Assembly: GCF_000378205.1 (NCBI RefSeq)
Contig: NZ_KB899422.1
Span: 1 to 64,000, forward strand
Length of the DNA stretch: 64,000 nucleotides
Source: Sediminispirochaeta bajacaliforniensis DSM 16054
Lineage (GTDB): Bacteria; Spirochaetota; Spirochaetia; DSM-16054; Sediminispirochaetaceae
Direction: 5' to 3'
Part shown: positions 55,055 to 63,652 of the stretch, piece by piece
Position numbering within the stretch: position 1 is the stretch's first letter
How the letters are laid out: every line of letters starts with the position of its first letter
Made by a program: the position numbers and the translations under genes
Notes under the pieces: model-generated
Told to the model about the DNA's origin: nothing
The model's input: the letters and a program-made list of their open reading frames with translations, nothing else
The model's database searches: none

Positions 55055-57583
55055 GTGATACTACGTCGTTTTTTTCCATACCCCATTTTGATGTTTTCAC
55101 TTCTCATTTCACTCCTCTGTTTTTCCTGTGCAACAAGGTATCCCAATGCCTATCTCGATACCTCGATGTACAGAATCGAACAGGACCGAAAAAGCATCGA
55201 AGAAGAGGAAGGGCTTTCGTTTCCGTTGTCGGAAAAACAGTATCTGGAAGAGGACATAAACGGACACTTGCCTGAAACTATTTATATAAAGACCCGTACG
55301 CAAACCTTCAATACCAATTACAATTTCATTCTCGTCGACGGCCGCATCTACTATAAGTCGAAAGATGAGGAAACAAAGCCGACGAATTGGGCCCTTTTGA
55401 CAAAAACGGGATTGCCACACAGACGTTTTTCCCTGAATTTTCATCATGCATCACGAATTGTGGAGATTTCGGCGGACGCCGATGAACTCATGGCCTTGTC
55501 CGATGAAGGAGTATTCTACCGCATCAAACTTGGCTACAGCCTCCGGCAGAGGAAAGAAAGATGGTATGATGTTCAGGGGTGGCCCTACCAATCACAGTTA
55601 AAGATAAATCCCCTTGTCGTGGGAAACCGCGCTTGGAGCATCGGTATCCGTAACGATCAGGTCCTTTGGTACGAAGATATCTATCACAATCAGCATCACT
55701 ATGGGACCATGGGGATCAACACCATCTACGTTCTCGGAAAAGAAGGTCAAGAAATACGATTTGCAGATACAGGATTGCCTAGTGATTTCAGTCATAATCT
55801 TCTTGGCCCGGAACGGGGAAGTTTTATAGCTGAATCAATCAGTGCAAGTGCATCGACCATGTTCCTTATAAATGCGGCCGGAGAGATGTATACCCGTTTG
55901 GCGGATTTCGACACCATCGGGAGTGATCCGATGTTCTATAAATATACCTATGAGAAACAGGATTTCGGTATAGCAGGTTCCGATTACCGTTCCAATTTCA
56001 CCCCATGGGCCCTGCCCTCTGAGCCTTGGCAAAGGCAGCCGCCCATCAACCTGTCGGAAGGGGCACGTCTATCCCGTCGCATTACGATACTTCAGACCGG
56101 AAGGGGAAATGAAGCCCGCGAACTGCGTGTCGCGGGAAGCAATGCTGCGGGAGAAAACGGATATTATTATAAGATGCTCACCGATCAAACATGGTCTTTT
56201 CGAAAGGCCCCGCTCTTTTTGTCGGAAGAGGATTTTCTTGATGATCAACTGGTTCGTAAAGGAAGTGCACCTCGGGGGATTAGGCAGGAGCATGCCTTTG
56301 AGGGCAGATTGTGGACGAACAATCTTCCGGATAGCGAATATACCTTCTCCATTCCCGATTTTTCGATTCAGGAAGGATCCTGTCATCTTATTATCCTACG
56401 GGGAGAAGAGTCTTTTACCCTCGTTCTTCACCCCGTAGAGATGTGGACCTATCTCAAGAGATATAATCCTGGCAGAGACGGTACCGCGAAGCTTTTTTTT
56501 ATCACCACCGAGGTCTCCACAGATTATGAAGCCTTGTCTCCGGAATTTTCGGCAATGATACGGGACTATATTGCACCCGAAAGCCTACAGCTTTTTGCTT
56601 ATGTTGCCGAGGCAACAAGCGATTATGTGCTCATAAAACCGAAAACAAGTCGTAATCAGCACTCCTATCTTTTTTTGACAAAATCGGGTGAAGAAAAACC
56701 ATATAACCCCGAGATTATAAGAACGGGAGCCGAAGGAGATGATACGTTAATCTCCCGCTATATGTCGGAGGAACTAGTTCTCAAGGATCCTCATCGTGTG
56801 GACATACGGCGGAGAAGCGAGGTCGAAAAAAAGCTTGCCGAAAATATCGAGTATCGGAAAACCCTTGATAAGGCGCTGCGGTTATTTCGCGGCTATGCAA
56901 GAAGTTCCGATCTCTCACGCCTGGCCTATTCGGCCTTTGACGGACTATCATTCATCACCTTTATGCAGCATATCGATTTCCCCAAAATTAAGACCTTGAC
57001 CATGTTCGGTGAACCGATCATGGAGAACAACCACAATCTCTATACCGCAATGGCCGAGAATAAGGATTGGCTGTACGGGAATATCATAGAGCTTCTTGAT
57101 TTGCGCATAGCTGCGTATCGAGATCTGTTGGAAGATTTCGACGATAATAACTATACGGCAGCTGTTTCGCCCCATTATGCAGAGGACTATATCGGTTATT
57201 TTCATAAGCTTGGAATTCCTTCTTCAACACGAGGTTCCCTCTTCCTTTCCGATGGTACAACGGCACAAGGCAAGATATTTCCGATCTCGCCTCTTTTTCC
57301 GGGATTTCTTATCGTTAACGATGATACGTCGGACCTTATTCTTGTTGAACTGATAAAACCGGGACAGGCAATCTCGCATCTTCTTCAGGACGAGCAAAGG
57401 GAAAAGGTCCTCAAAACGAAGGTCCGCTTTTATCTTATGCATGCCTCCGATGGGGCAGAAACAGCGCTTTCCTCATTGCAAGGTGCAAGCGGATGGATTG
57501 AATGGGACGATAGTCACCTTACCGTTGTACAGCGAATTTCTCTTTTAAAGGCGAAACGGGTGTTTATCGCCTTTACGCACTGA
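55055..57583 (+). CDS. Large lipoprotein, unrecognised
   Basis: A protein of about 842 residues. Start candidates are GTG 55031 (abutting the terminator), GTG 55055 and ATG 55091; none has a clear Shine-Dalgarno sequence, and 55055 gives a usual signal peptide (ILRRFFPYPILMFSLL) with lipobox LCFSC. I do not recognise a family. The first half has recurring short beta stretches of the form SDEGVFYRIKL, NDQVLWYEDIY and AAGEMYTRLADF, suggestive of a beta-propeller. The C-terminal half has an acidic helix-rich region and ends VQRISLLKAKRVFIAFTH. It lies between pfp and a convergent RpiR-type gene. Confidence 0.7.
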   Translation: MILRRFFPYPILMFSLLISLLCFSCATRYPNAYLDTSMYRIEQDRKSIEEEEGLSFPLSEKQYLEEDINGHLPETIYIKTRTQTFNTNYNFILVDGRIYYKSKDEETKPTNWALLTKTGLPHRRFSLNFHHASRIVEISADADELMALSDEGVFYRIKLGYSLRQRKERWYDVQGWPYQSQLKINPLVVGNRAWSIGIRNDQVLWYEDIYHNQHHYGTMGINTIYVLGKEGQEIRFADTGLPSDFSHNLLGPERGSFIAESISASASTMFLINAAGEMYTRLADFDTIGSDPMFYKYTYEKQDFGIAGSDYRSNFTPWALPSEPWQRQPPINLSEGARLSRRITILQTGRGNEARELRVAGSNAAGENGYYYKMLTDQTWSFRKAPLFLSEEDFLDDQLVRKGSAPRGIRQEHAFEGRLWTNNLPDSEYTFSIPDFSIQEGSCHLIILRGEESFTLVLHPVEMWTYLKRYNPGRDGTAKLFFITTEVSTDYEALSPEFSAMIRDYIAPESLQLFAYVAEATSDYVLIKPKTSRNQHSYLFLTKSGEEKPYNPEIIRTGAEGDDTLISRYMSEELVLKDPHRVDIRRRSEVEKKLAENIEYRKTLDKALRLFRGYARSSDLSRLAYSAFDGLSFITFMQHIDFPKIKTLTMFGEPIMENNHNLYTAMAENKDWLYGNIIELLDLRIAAYRDLLEDFDDNNYTAAVSPHYAEDYIGYFHKLGIPSSTRGSLFLSDGTTAQGKIFPISPLFPGFLIVNDDTSDLILVELIKPGQAISHLLQDEQREKVLKTKVRFYLMHASDGAETALSSLQGASGWIEWDDSHLTVVQRISLLKAKRVFIAFTH

Positions 57584-57598
57584 AATCACAAATCAATC

Positions 57599-58438
57599 TT
57601 ATATCTGCTTATCGGCAACGGCATCATAGGTGAGCTCAAGGGCTTTTCGCACTTCCGGATAGTTTTCGTAGAGTAAAGTCGTCAAAACCTCGATAAGAAA
57701 ATAAAAAGGCAGTCGGGTACTTAATTCCGCCTGAAGAGCCGGAATTTTGATCGCCGTAATCATACTGCAATCCGACAGTTCTATTAATGGCGATTTTATA
57801 TGGTTTGTAAACGATACAATCCTCGCCTTCGCTTTTTTCGCCAGCTTCACTGTCTCCAGAATTCCCTTTGTTGCTCCCGAAAAAGAAAATACAATCAGCA
57901 AATCTTCAGGACTTAATAAAGAAACCCGGTACGCCTGGACATGATCATCAGCATCAAGCGAAATGTTCCCAAACCCGAGTCGCAACAACCTGTACACAAA
58001 GTCCTGCGCCATAGGAAACGATCCGCCGAAACCGATCACAATAATCTTTCGTGCCGATCTAATATGCTGTGCCGTCTCGAGCAGAGCCGCCTCATCGGTA
58101 TTCCGAACGGTAATATTCAGTTGTTTGATTACTTTTTTCCGATAGCTTTCGAGAAAAGAGCCGTTATCGCCTTCTTTTATCTGTTCAACATGATTATTTT
58201 CAGTTGCAAGACGAATTTTGAAATCCTGAAACCCAGAACAGCCGATTTTCTTACAAAAACGAATAATGGTTCCATATCCGACTCCGCTTTCTTCTATAAC
58301 TTCCGTAATGGTTTTAAATATGATCTGCGGATTTCTTTTAATATAGGTAATTAATTTCTGCTCAGTCGAACTAAAAACATTCGACTGAGTCTCAATCTTA
58401 TCCCATAAAAGCATATCGTTTTTATAGCACAGTTCCAT
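57599..58438 (-). CDS. RpiR-family transcriptional regulator
   Basis: A 279-residue regulator with the N-terminal helix-turn-helix of the RpiR group (TITEVIEESGVGYGTIIRFCKKIG, about residues 39-62) and a SIS sugar-isomerase fold in the C-terminal half (IVIGFGGSFPMAQDF, IVFSFSGATKGILETV) that binds phosphosugars. It is the last gene of the sugar operon and overlaps the SIS isomerase gene by one base, so it likely regulates its own operon through the dyad near 63440. Confidence 0.9.
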   Translation of the reverse strand: MELCYKNDMLLWDKIETQSNVFSSTEQKLITYIKRNPQIIFKTITEVIEESGVGYGTIIRFCKKIGCSGFQDFKIRLATENNHVEQIKEGDNGSFLESYRKKVIKQLNITVRNTDEAALLETAQHIRSARKIIVIGFGGSFPMAQDFVYRLLRLGFGNISLDADDHVQAYRVSLLSPEDLLIVFSFSGATKGILETVKLAKKAKARIVSFTNHIKSPLIELSDCSMITAIKIPALQAELSTRLPFYFLIEVLTTLLYENYPEVRKALELTYDAVADKQI

Positions 58439-59484
58439 TATTCTGTCTTTGTAACTTTGCTGCTATATTTGGGAATACCCGCTTTGGGGTTCTTTTTGCA
58501 CGCATAGGCAACCATGAGCTCCTGAAATGTCGTCATTACCCCAAGTGCTGCCGCAATATCATTTCCAACAGGACAGTGAATAGTGATGGCATGGTCTAAA
58601 GGAGTCATGCCGGAGGAGTCTATCACTATCAAGGCACAGGAACTTTTTTCAACTATTGTGCTTAGACTCTTGGCCAGTGTCCCTGCCCTTCCGCTTTGAC
58701 GAAACAGAACCAAAACACTATCCTCGGAAAGGACCTCTACCGGACCATGTCGCAGTTGGCCGGCCTCATTGCAGACAATAGGCTGGCCACTCAACTCTTC
58801 CAGGCCAAGAGAAAAAAGATGTGCAAGTCCGGAGAATAAGCTTCGTCCTGTAACAACAATGTGTCGTTTCGCATATAGTACGCCTAATGCCCGTTCCATC
58901 GCCGAAAGATCGGATTGTGCAAATGCAATAGAATTCATAACGGCCTCTTTACTGACGCCACCAAGCTCAAGGGTAATATATGCCATGACAGCCAAGGAAA
59001 GGGTAACGCTTCTTGTGCCGGCATATGCAAGCTCGGCGCCTCCCGATGCCACTATCACGTTAGTCCCTTTTGCAATGGAGCTTTCTTCACTTAGCGTTAT
59101 GCCGTAAACCTCTCCATCGGAAAGTAAATTCATACATTTAACAGTCTCTATGGATTCTCCTGATTGTGATGTCAGGATCACCAGCCGGTCATTGATGGCC
59201 ACCGGACTATAAAGGAATTCCGAAGCGGTCATTGCCCAGGCTTCAACGCCGCAGGCTCGTAATTGCAAGGAAAATATCTCATTAACAAAGTGTGAAGCCC
59301 CCATGCCTAAAAGGAGCACCTTTTTCCGCTCTTGAATTCTTGCCGCAAGTTTTGCCATCTGCATATGCTGTTGCCTGTAGGTCTGTACGGCGTCCGCCGC
59401 CTGCTTATTCATCTCGACCAAGAGCGATTCGACTCCTGTCGTATCGGCAAGGAGCATTTTATACTTGTTCAATAGTTCGCTCAT
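58438..59484 (-). CDS. Double-SIS sugar isomerase/deaminase (GlmS isomerase-like)
   Basis: A 348-residue protein made of two SIS domains as in the isomerase half of GlmS but without the glutamine amidotransferase domain: LLLGMGASHFVNEIF, LVILTSQSGESIETV and VVTGRSLFSGLAHLF, then LEELSGQPIVCNEAGQLRHGP. Free-standing members include AgaS and FrlB deglycases. Here the neighbouring ROK kinase and importer suggest breakdown of an amino sugar or glycosylamine to a hexose phosphate. The exact substrate is not decided. Confidence 0.85.
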   Translation of the reverse strand: MSELLNKYKMLLADTTGVESLLVEMNKQAADAVQTYRQQHMQMAKLAARIQERKKVLLLGMGASHFVNEIFSLQLRACGVEAWAMTASEFLYSPVAINDRLVILTSQSGESIETVKCMNLLSDGEVYGITLSEESSIAKGTNVIVASGGAELAYAGTRSVTLSLAVMAYITLELGGVSKEAVMNSIAFAQSDLSAMERALGVLYAKRHIVVTGRSLFSGLAHLFSLGLEELSGQPIVCNEAGQLRHGPVEVLSEDSVLVLFRQSGRAGTLAKSLSTIVEKSSCALIVIDSSGMTPLDHAITIHCPVGNDIAAALGVMTTFQELMVAYACKKNPKAGIPKYSSKVTKTE

Positions 59485-59490
59485 TTTTTA

Positions 59491-60384
59491 TCATTCCTCC
59501 GTGTATGCCATTAATGCAGCTCCATAACATCCTGCCAATGATCCCTTACGTGCCGGTATCAATCTCGTTTTCCCGTATGTTTGAAGCAGGCGTTCAAGCA
59601 GACAATTAAGGTCGGGAATAATATATTCCACAAGCAAGTCCTGTATTCCGCCTCCGATGATGATGATTTGGGGATGAAAGATGATCGAAAGCCCCAGCAC
59701 GGCATCGGCCAAGGCCTTAACCAAACGTTTTCGGAATTTCTCTTTTTCTTTATCTGCACCCTGGGTCCGTAATACATCCTCCGGAGATGACGCAAAGCGC
59801 AATTGTGCATCCCTATTTATTGCGGTTCCCGACAGGACATTCTCCAGGCATGCAGTTTTTCCGCAGTAACAGGGGATATCGGCATCAACGCCTACCGGGA
59901 TGTGGCCGATCTCGGGATGCACTCCGCCTGGAAGGCGAAAGATTTTTCCATCAAGGCGGATCGAACACCCGACCCCAGTTCCGAAAGTCAACATGATAGA
60001 GTTGTCCGGTGAGACATTCATGCTCGCAATTTCTCCCACATGGGCCGTATTCGCATCATTCTCAAGCAGGACGGGAACCTGCAGGCGTTCCCGAAGAGCC
60101 ATAGTGAGGCTGTGTCCTTCAAAGCCCGGGAGGGTATAGGGATTTTCAATAACACCTGTCTTGATATTGAGCGGCCCGGAGCAACCAATACCAAGCGAAC
60201 AAAGCACGCCTCCGGAGTTCTTGAGCATCGTACCTATCTCTTCAGAAATGGTATCAACGGCTCTCTCCATTCCGTCTATCGAACAGGTTGGAAAGCTTGT
60301 AGTATCAACAGGCTGTTTTTCGGCATCAAGCAACATGCATTTCATTGATGTTCCGCCTATATCCAAACCGGCATACACGTTCAA
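59491..60384 (-). CDS. ROK-family sugar kinase
   Basis: The 297-residue protein has the ATP motif AGLDIGGTSMKCML, the catalytic Asp in LLENDANTAHVGE, the EIGHIPVG segment and a zinc motif PCYCGKTACLENVLSG (the usual CxCGxxGCxE pattern with Ala in place of Gly). ROK kinases phosphorylate glucose, N-acetylmannosamine, allose or related sugars. It lacks a DNA-binding domain, so it is a kinase and not a regulator. It overlaps the permease gene by four bases. Confidence 0.9.
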   Translation of the reverse strand: MNVYAGLDIGGTSMKCMLLDAEKQPVDTTSFPTCSIDGMERAVDTISEEIGTMLKNSGGVLCSLGIGCSGPLNIKTGVIENPYTLPGFEGHSLTMALRERLQVPVLLENDANTAHVGEIASMNVSPDNSIMLTFGTGVGCSIRLDGKIFRLPGGVHPEIGHIPVGVDADIPCYCGKTACLENVLSGTAINRDAQLRFASSPEDVLRTQGADKEKEKFRKRLVKALADAVLGLSIIFHPQIIIIGGGIQDLLVEYIIPDLNCLLERLLQTYGKTRLIPARKGSLAGCYGAALMAYTEE

Positions 60385-61226
60385 TCCTTTACGCCTCCCA
60401 TCATCAAACCTCTCACAAGAGAACGCTGAAGAAGCAACCCTATGCAGACCGGAGGAAGCGACGCCAAAACGCCCCCTGCGGCGATAAGGTTGTAATTTGA
60501 TTGTCGACCAGAAGCAAGATTGGAAATTACAACCGGTAGGGTAATCGCATTTTGACTGTTGGTATAAAGCATTGCATAAAAATATTCATCCCATGCCATG
60601 AGAAGCGAAAGAAGTGCAACGGTACCGAGTGCCGGAAGTAAAAGAGGCAAGACAATAAGTGAAATTCGCTTGGTAAAACCTGCCCCGTCAATGATGGCGG
60701 CCTCCTCTAAGTCATAGGGAATGGTATCGATATTTTCTTTGATAAGCCAAACGCAGAAAGGAAGGATGATTGTGCAATACACAAGAGCAAGTGAAAGAGA
60801 ATTATCCAACAATCCTATTCTTGAAAGGATGCGGTATAAGGGCAGCGCATATGCAATAGGCGGCAACATAAAGGTAAAGATTGCAATCTTGAGAATGATA
60901 TTTTTCTTTCCCGGATAGCGTGAAAATACCCAGGAAGCGGGAATGGTAACAAATATGGAAATAATGACCGCCGCTAATGCAGTTTTGAGACTATTTCGAA
61001 GGCCGTAGAGAAAAAGCGAGCCTCTACTGTTTAGCCCGACTAGCAATAGTCTTTTATATGATGTGATATCAATTTTCCCGGGAATCCAGTGGAGGGGTTT
61101 TGTGGTGAGATCTGCAGATGAACTCAGCGACATGATGATCAACCAGAGAAAAGGTAAAAGAATATACATCACTAAAAGGATGATGGCAGCATACTTCAAA
61201 ACGATGAAAAGTTTATTGGTCCGCAT
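60381..61226 (-). CDS. Carbohydrate ABC importer permease (MalG class)
   Basis: A 281-residue membrane protein with six spans and the EAA loop (DLEEAAIIDGAGFTKR). The class is the MalG/UgpE-type CUT1 importer permease. The N-terminal TM begins at residue 11. It pairs with the permease encoded just upstream. No ATPase gene lies in the operon, so a shared MsmX/MsiK-like ATPase from elsewhere is expected. Confidence 0.92.
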   Translation of the reverse strand: MRTNKLFIVLKYAAIILLVMYILLPFLWLIIMSLSSSADLTTKPLHWIPGKIDITSYKRLLLVGLNSRGSLFLYGLRNSLKTALAAVIISIFVTIPASWVFSRYPGKKNIILKIAIFTFMLPPIAYALPLYRILSRIGLLDNSLSLALVYCTIILPFCVWLIKENIDTIPYDLEEAAIIDGAGFTKRISLIVLPLLLPALGTVALLSLLMAWDEYFYAMLYTNSQNAITLPVVISNLASGRQSNYNLIAAGGVLASLPPVCIGLLLQRSLVRGLMMGGVKD

Positions 61227-61235
61227 GGTACTATC

Positions 61236-62114
61236 CTATGATGATCGTTTTGTCGTGAGTACACGAAGGTACATACATATCAATATCATGATCAGAGCGA
61301 CCATAATAATTGCAAAGGCAGAACCAGATCCCATTCGCGAATTGGTGAAAGCCTCCTGATAAACGAAAATACTTCCCGACCTTGTCTTATTTGCAGGCCC
61401 TCCCTTTGTCATAATGTAGATGATGTCGAATACCTTGACGGTTTCTATGATGCGTAAAACAAGGGCAACCTGAAGAGAAGGTATGATATGAGGCAGTGTT
61501 ATATAAAAGAAACGCTGGCCGGCCCCTGCCCCGTCGATCTTTGCAGCTTCGATTTGTGACAAGGGTAATGTTTGTAAGGCGGAAAGCGTGATCAAAGCCA
61601 CCAAAGAAAAATTCTTCCAGACATCGGCAAACATAATCGACGGTAAAGCCCTATCGGCATTGCTCAGCCAGCTGGTGTACTCTTTCATAATGCCAAGTTG
61701 AAATAGTAGGGAATTCAGTGCTCCATATTCTGGATTATAGATCAATCTCCACATGATGGCATTTACGACAGTAGGAACGGCCCATGGTAAAATGAGTAGG
61801 GCCCGTACAAGGCTTCTTCCTATAAACGGTTGGTGAACCAACAACCCGACAGATGTTCCCAGAACCATTTCGGATGTGACAACAACTAAGGCAAACAACA
61901 AAGAAACTTTTAAGGAGCTCAGGAAACCATCATCGTGAAAGGCATCTACAAAGTTTTGCCATCCAACGAAACCGGCAGGTTCAAGCCCCATGAGCGTCGT
62001 ATCCGTAAAGCTGAGAAAAAATGTTTGCAGCAAAGGCCATCCTATCATTGTCCCCATGATTACAACCATGGGGACAATAAGTACATTGCACTTGCGAGCT
62101 TCTGCGATACTCAT
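61236..62114 (-). CDS. Carbohydrate ABC importer permease (MalF class)
   Basis: The 292-residue permease has the MalF/UgpA-type EAA loop (SQIEAAKIDGAGAGQRFFY) and six likely spans. The start is the ATG at 62114, one base before the binding-protein stop. With the MalG-class partner it forms the CUT1 channel for the neighbouring binding protein. No ATP-binding gene accompanies it. Confidence 0.92.
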   Translation of the reverse strand: MSIAEARKCNVLIVPMVVIMGTMIGWPLLQTFFLSFTDTTLMGLEPAGFVGWQNFVDAFHDDGFLSSLKVSLLFALVVVTSEMVLGTSVGLLVHQPFIGRSLVRALLILPWAVPTVVNAIMWRLIYNPEYGALNSLLFQLGIMKEYTSWLSNADRALPSIMFADVWKNFSLVALITLSALQTLPLSQIEAAKIDGAGAGQRFFYITLPHIIPSLQVALVLRIIETVKVFDIIYIMTKGGPANKTRSGSIFVYQEAFTNSRMGSGSAFAIIMVALIMILICMYLRVLTTKRSS

Positions 62115-63383
62115 TTATTTAATTTCCGAGATTTTCTGCACTGCCTCCTGCAGGGCCTTTTGTGGGGGAATGTCACCATAAAGTGCAGACTGGATATACT
62201 GCTGCAGAATAGCACTTGCTTCCTGATAATTGGGCTCACTGGGACGAACATTCATAATCGAGAAAGCCTTTTTTGAGGCCTCGACCAACAGTTCCCTCCC
62301 TTCACGAAGCTTAGGATCATCATACGAGGCCGTCCAGACGGGGAGCTGAAGATTGGAATAGGTATCCTGCACATCCTTACTCGACAGATACAAAATGTAC
62401 GCTAAGGCTTCCTCGAGATGAGGCGATTTAGCTAAAACGCTCAAGCCCATCGAACCGCTCATCGCAGCAGATTCTTTGATACCGGAGGCCCCCGGTAAAA
62501 CCATGACTCCCACATCTTCTTTTTTCAGGCTACTCTCCTTTGGGTCGGTCGCCAAAGCAAACATATACGCCCAGTTCAATGTAAATGCCGCGTCTCCGCT
62601 GGAAAAAACGCGACGTACATCTTCTTCCAGATACTCAAGCGAGTTAGGATTTAATAATCCGTTCTCCTTCAATTGCAGAAGAAATTCCAGGGCTTGGACT
62701 CCTGTAGTATCTAAAGTGTATTTCCCGTTTTTATCTTGAAAGGAAGCGCCATAGGCTTCCAGAAAATTGGAATAGACACACATGAGGGCCTCTGCCTGGG
62801 CAAGACTAAAAACGAAGGGGTATTCTACAATCCATTTTTCCTTCAAAGCCTTGCCCATGGCTACCATGTCCTCGATACTGGTAGGCGCTTGCTGAAATCC
62901 CGCAGCTTTCAGCATTGTCGTATTGTAGTAGAGGTACATGGTATCGAGAAACCAGGGGACCCCATACACTTTTCCTTGCTTTGTCGTAAAGTTCCAGCCG
63001 CCAGCCAGACCCCCCTTTTTATAAGAAGTAGGTATTTGATCGGTTATATCGCGTAACATCCCCTTGGAAACGTATTCGGCGAACCATATATCATCTACGA
63101 GTACCGCATCGTAGGGTCTGTTCGACCCATATGCAAGGAGGGTTTTATTTCTCAATTCCTCGTACGGCACAAACTCTGTATACACCTTGATATTCGGATG
63201 TTCCTTCATAAAATCGGCTGTCATATCATTTACGTTTTGTTCCGAATAGGCGGCCTGGGCCATCCCCAGGAACCTCAGCTCAATCTGCTCAGGCCCCTGA
63301 GACTCTTTGGAGCCAGTCGCGAAAACAGGAGAGAGAGCAAGCGAGCAAAGCAAGCAGACCAGAAATAAACCACCCTTTTTCAT
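62115..63383 (-). CDS. Carbohydrate ABC importer substrate-binding protein
   Basis: The start is the ATG at 63383, preceded by AGGAGG, giving 422 residues with a signal peptide that ends near PVFATGS. The family is the extracellular solute-binding group 1 (sugar) type: ELRFLGMAQAAYSEQNVND, VPYEELRNKTLLAYGS and YDAVLVDDIWFAEY. It is the first gene of the operon and its promoter and operator lie just upstream. The ligand is probably an oligosaccharide or amino sugar conjugate. There is no lipobox Cys at the expected place. Confidence 0.9.
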   Translation of the reverse strand: MKKGGLFLVCLLCSLALSPVFATGSKESQGPEQIELRFLGMAQAAYSEQNVNDMTADFMKEHPNIKVYTEFVPYEELRNKTLLAYGSNRPYDAVLVDDIWFAEYVSKGMLRDITDQIPTSYKKGGLAGGWNFTTKQGKVYGVPWFLDTMYLYYNTTMLKAAGFQQAPTSIEDMVAMGKALKEKWIVEYPFVFSLAQAEALMCVYSNFLEAYGASFQDKNGKYTLDTTGVQALEFLLQLKENGLLNPNSLEYLEEDVRRVFSSGDAAFTLNWAYMFALATDPKESSLKKEDVGVMVLPGASGIKESAAMSGSMGLSVLAKSPHLEEALAYILYLSSKDVQDTYSNLQLPVWTASYDDPKLREGRELLVEASKKAFSIMNVRPSEPNYQEASAILQQYIQSALYGDIPPQKALQEAVQKISEIK

Positions 63384-63432
63384 GGAATTTCCTCCTTTGG
63401 ATTTTGATGCACCAATCAAAAGAAGTAAAAAC

Positions 63433-63450
63433 ACACTTTTATCGAAGTGT
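63433..63450 (-). promoter_or_regulatory. Operator-like dyad ahead of the sugar operon
   Basis: ACACTT-N6-AAGTGT (63433-63438 and 63445-63450) is a perfect 6-base dyad that abuts the -10 box of the operon promoter. A protein bound here, for example the RpiR-family regulator of the operon, would block transcription start. Confidence 0.5.
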
Positions 63451-63479
63451 ATTTTATATCCACAATATTGTATTGTAAA
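63451..63479 (-). promoter_or_regulatory. Promoter of the sugar importer operon
   Basis: On the minus strand TTTACA (63474-63479) is followed after 17 bases by TAAAAT (63451-63456), each matching consensus at five of six positions. The leader to the ATG is about 60 bases. Confidence 0.75.
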
Positions 63480-63535
63480 GGATAATATATCCATTAATTT
63501 TTTATGGTGGTTTTTCGATACCATCTCCAAAAAAC

Positions 63536-63565
63536 TTGCGGAAACAATCATGTACGTCTTATACT
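63536..63565 (+). promoter_or_regulatory. Possible promoter of the sensor/chemoreceptor gene
   Basis: TTGCGG (63536-63541) and TATACT (63560-63565) are 18 bases apart on the plus strand, about 90 bases before the ATG at 63653. The -35 also forms one arm of TTGCGGAA/TTCCGCAA, an 8-base inverted repeat with its second arm at 63585-63592. Confidence 0.4.
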
Positions 63566-63652
63566 TTTGTATACTTATTTTTACTTCCGCAAAGGTCTCA
63601 CTCCAACATATGGATGGCCGATCTACGGATAGTTACTTCATGGAGTGTGGAT

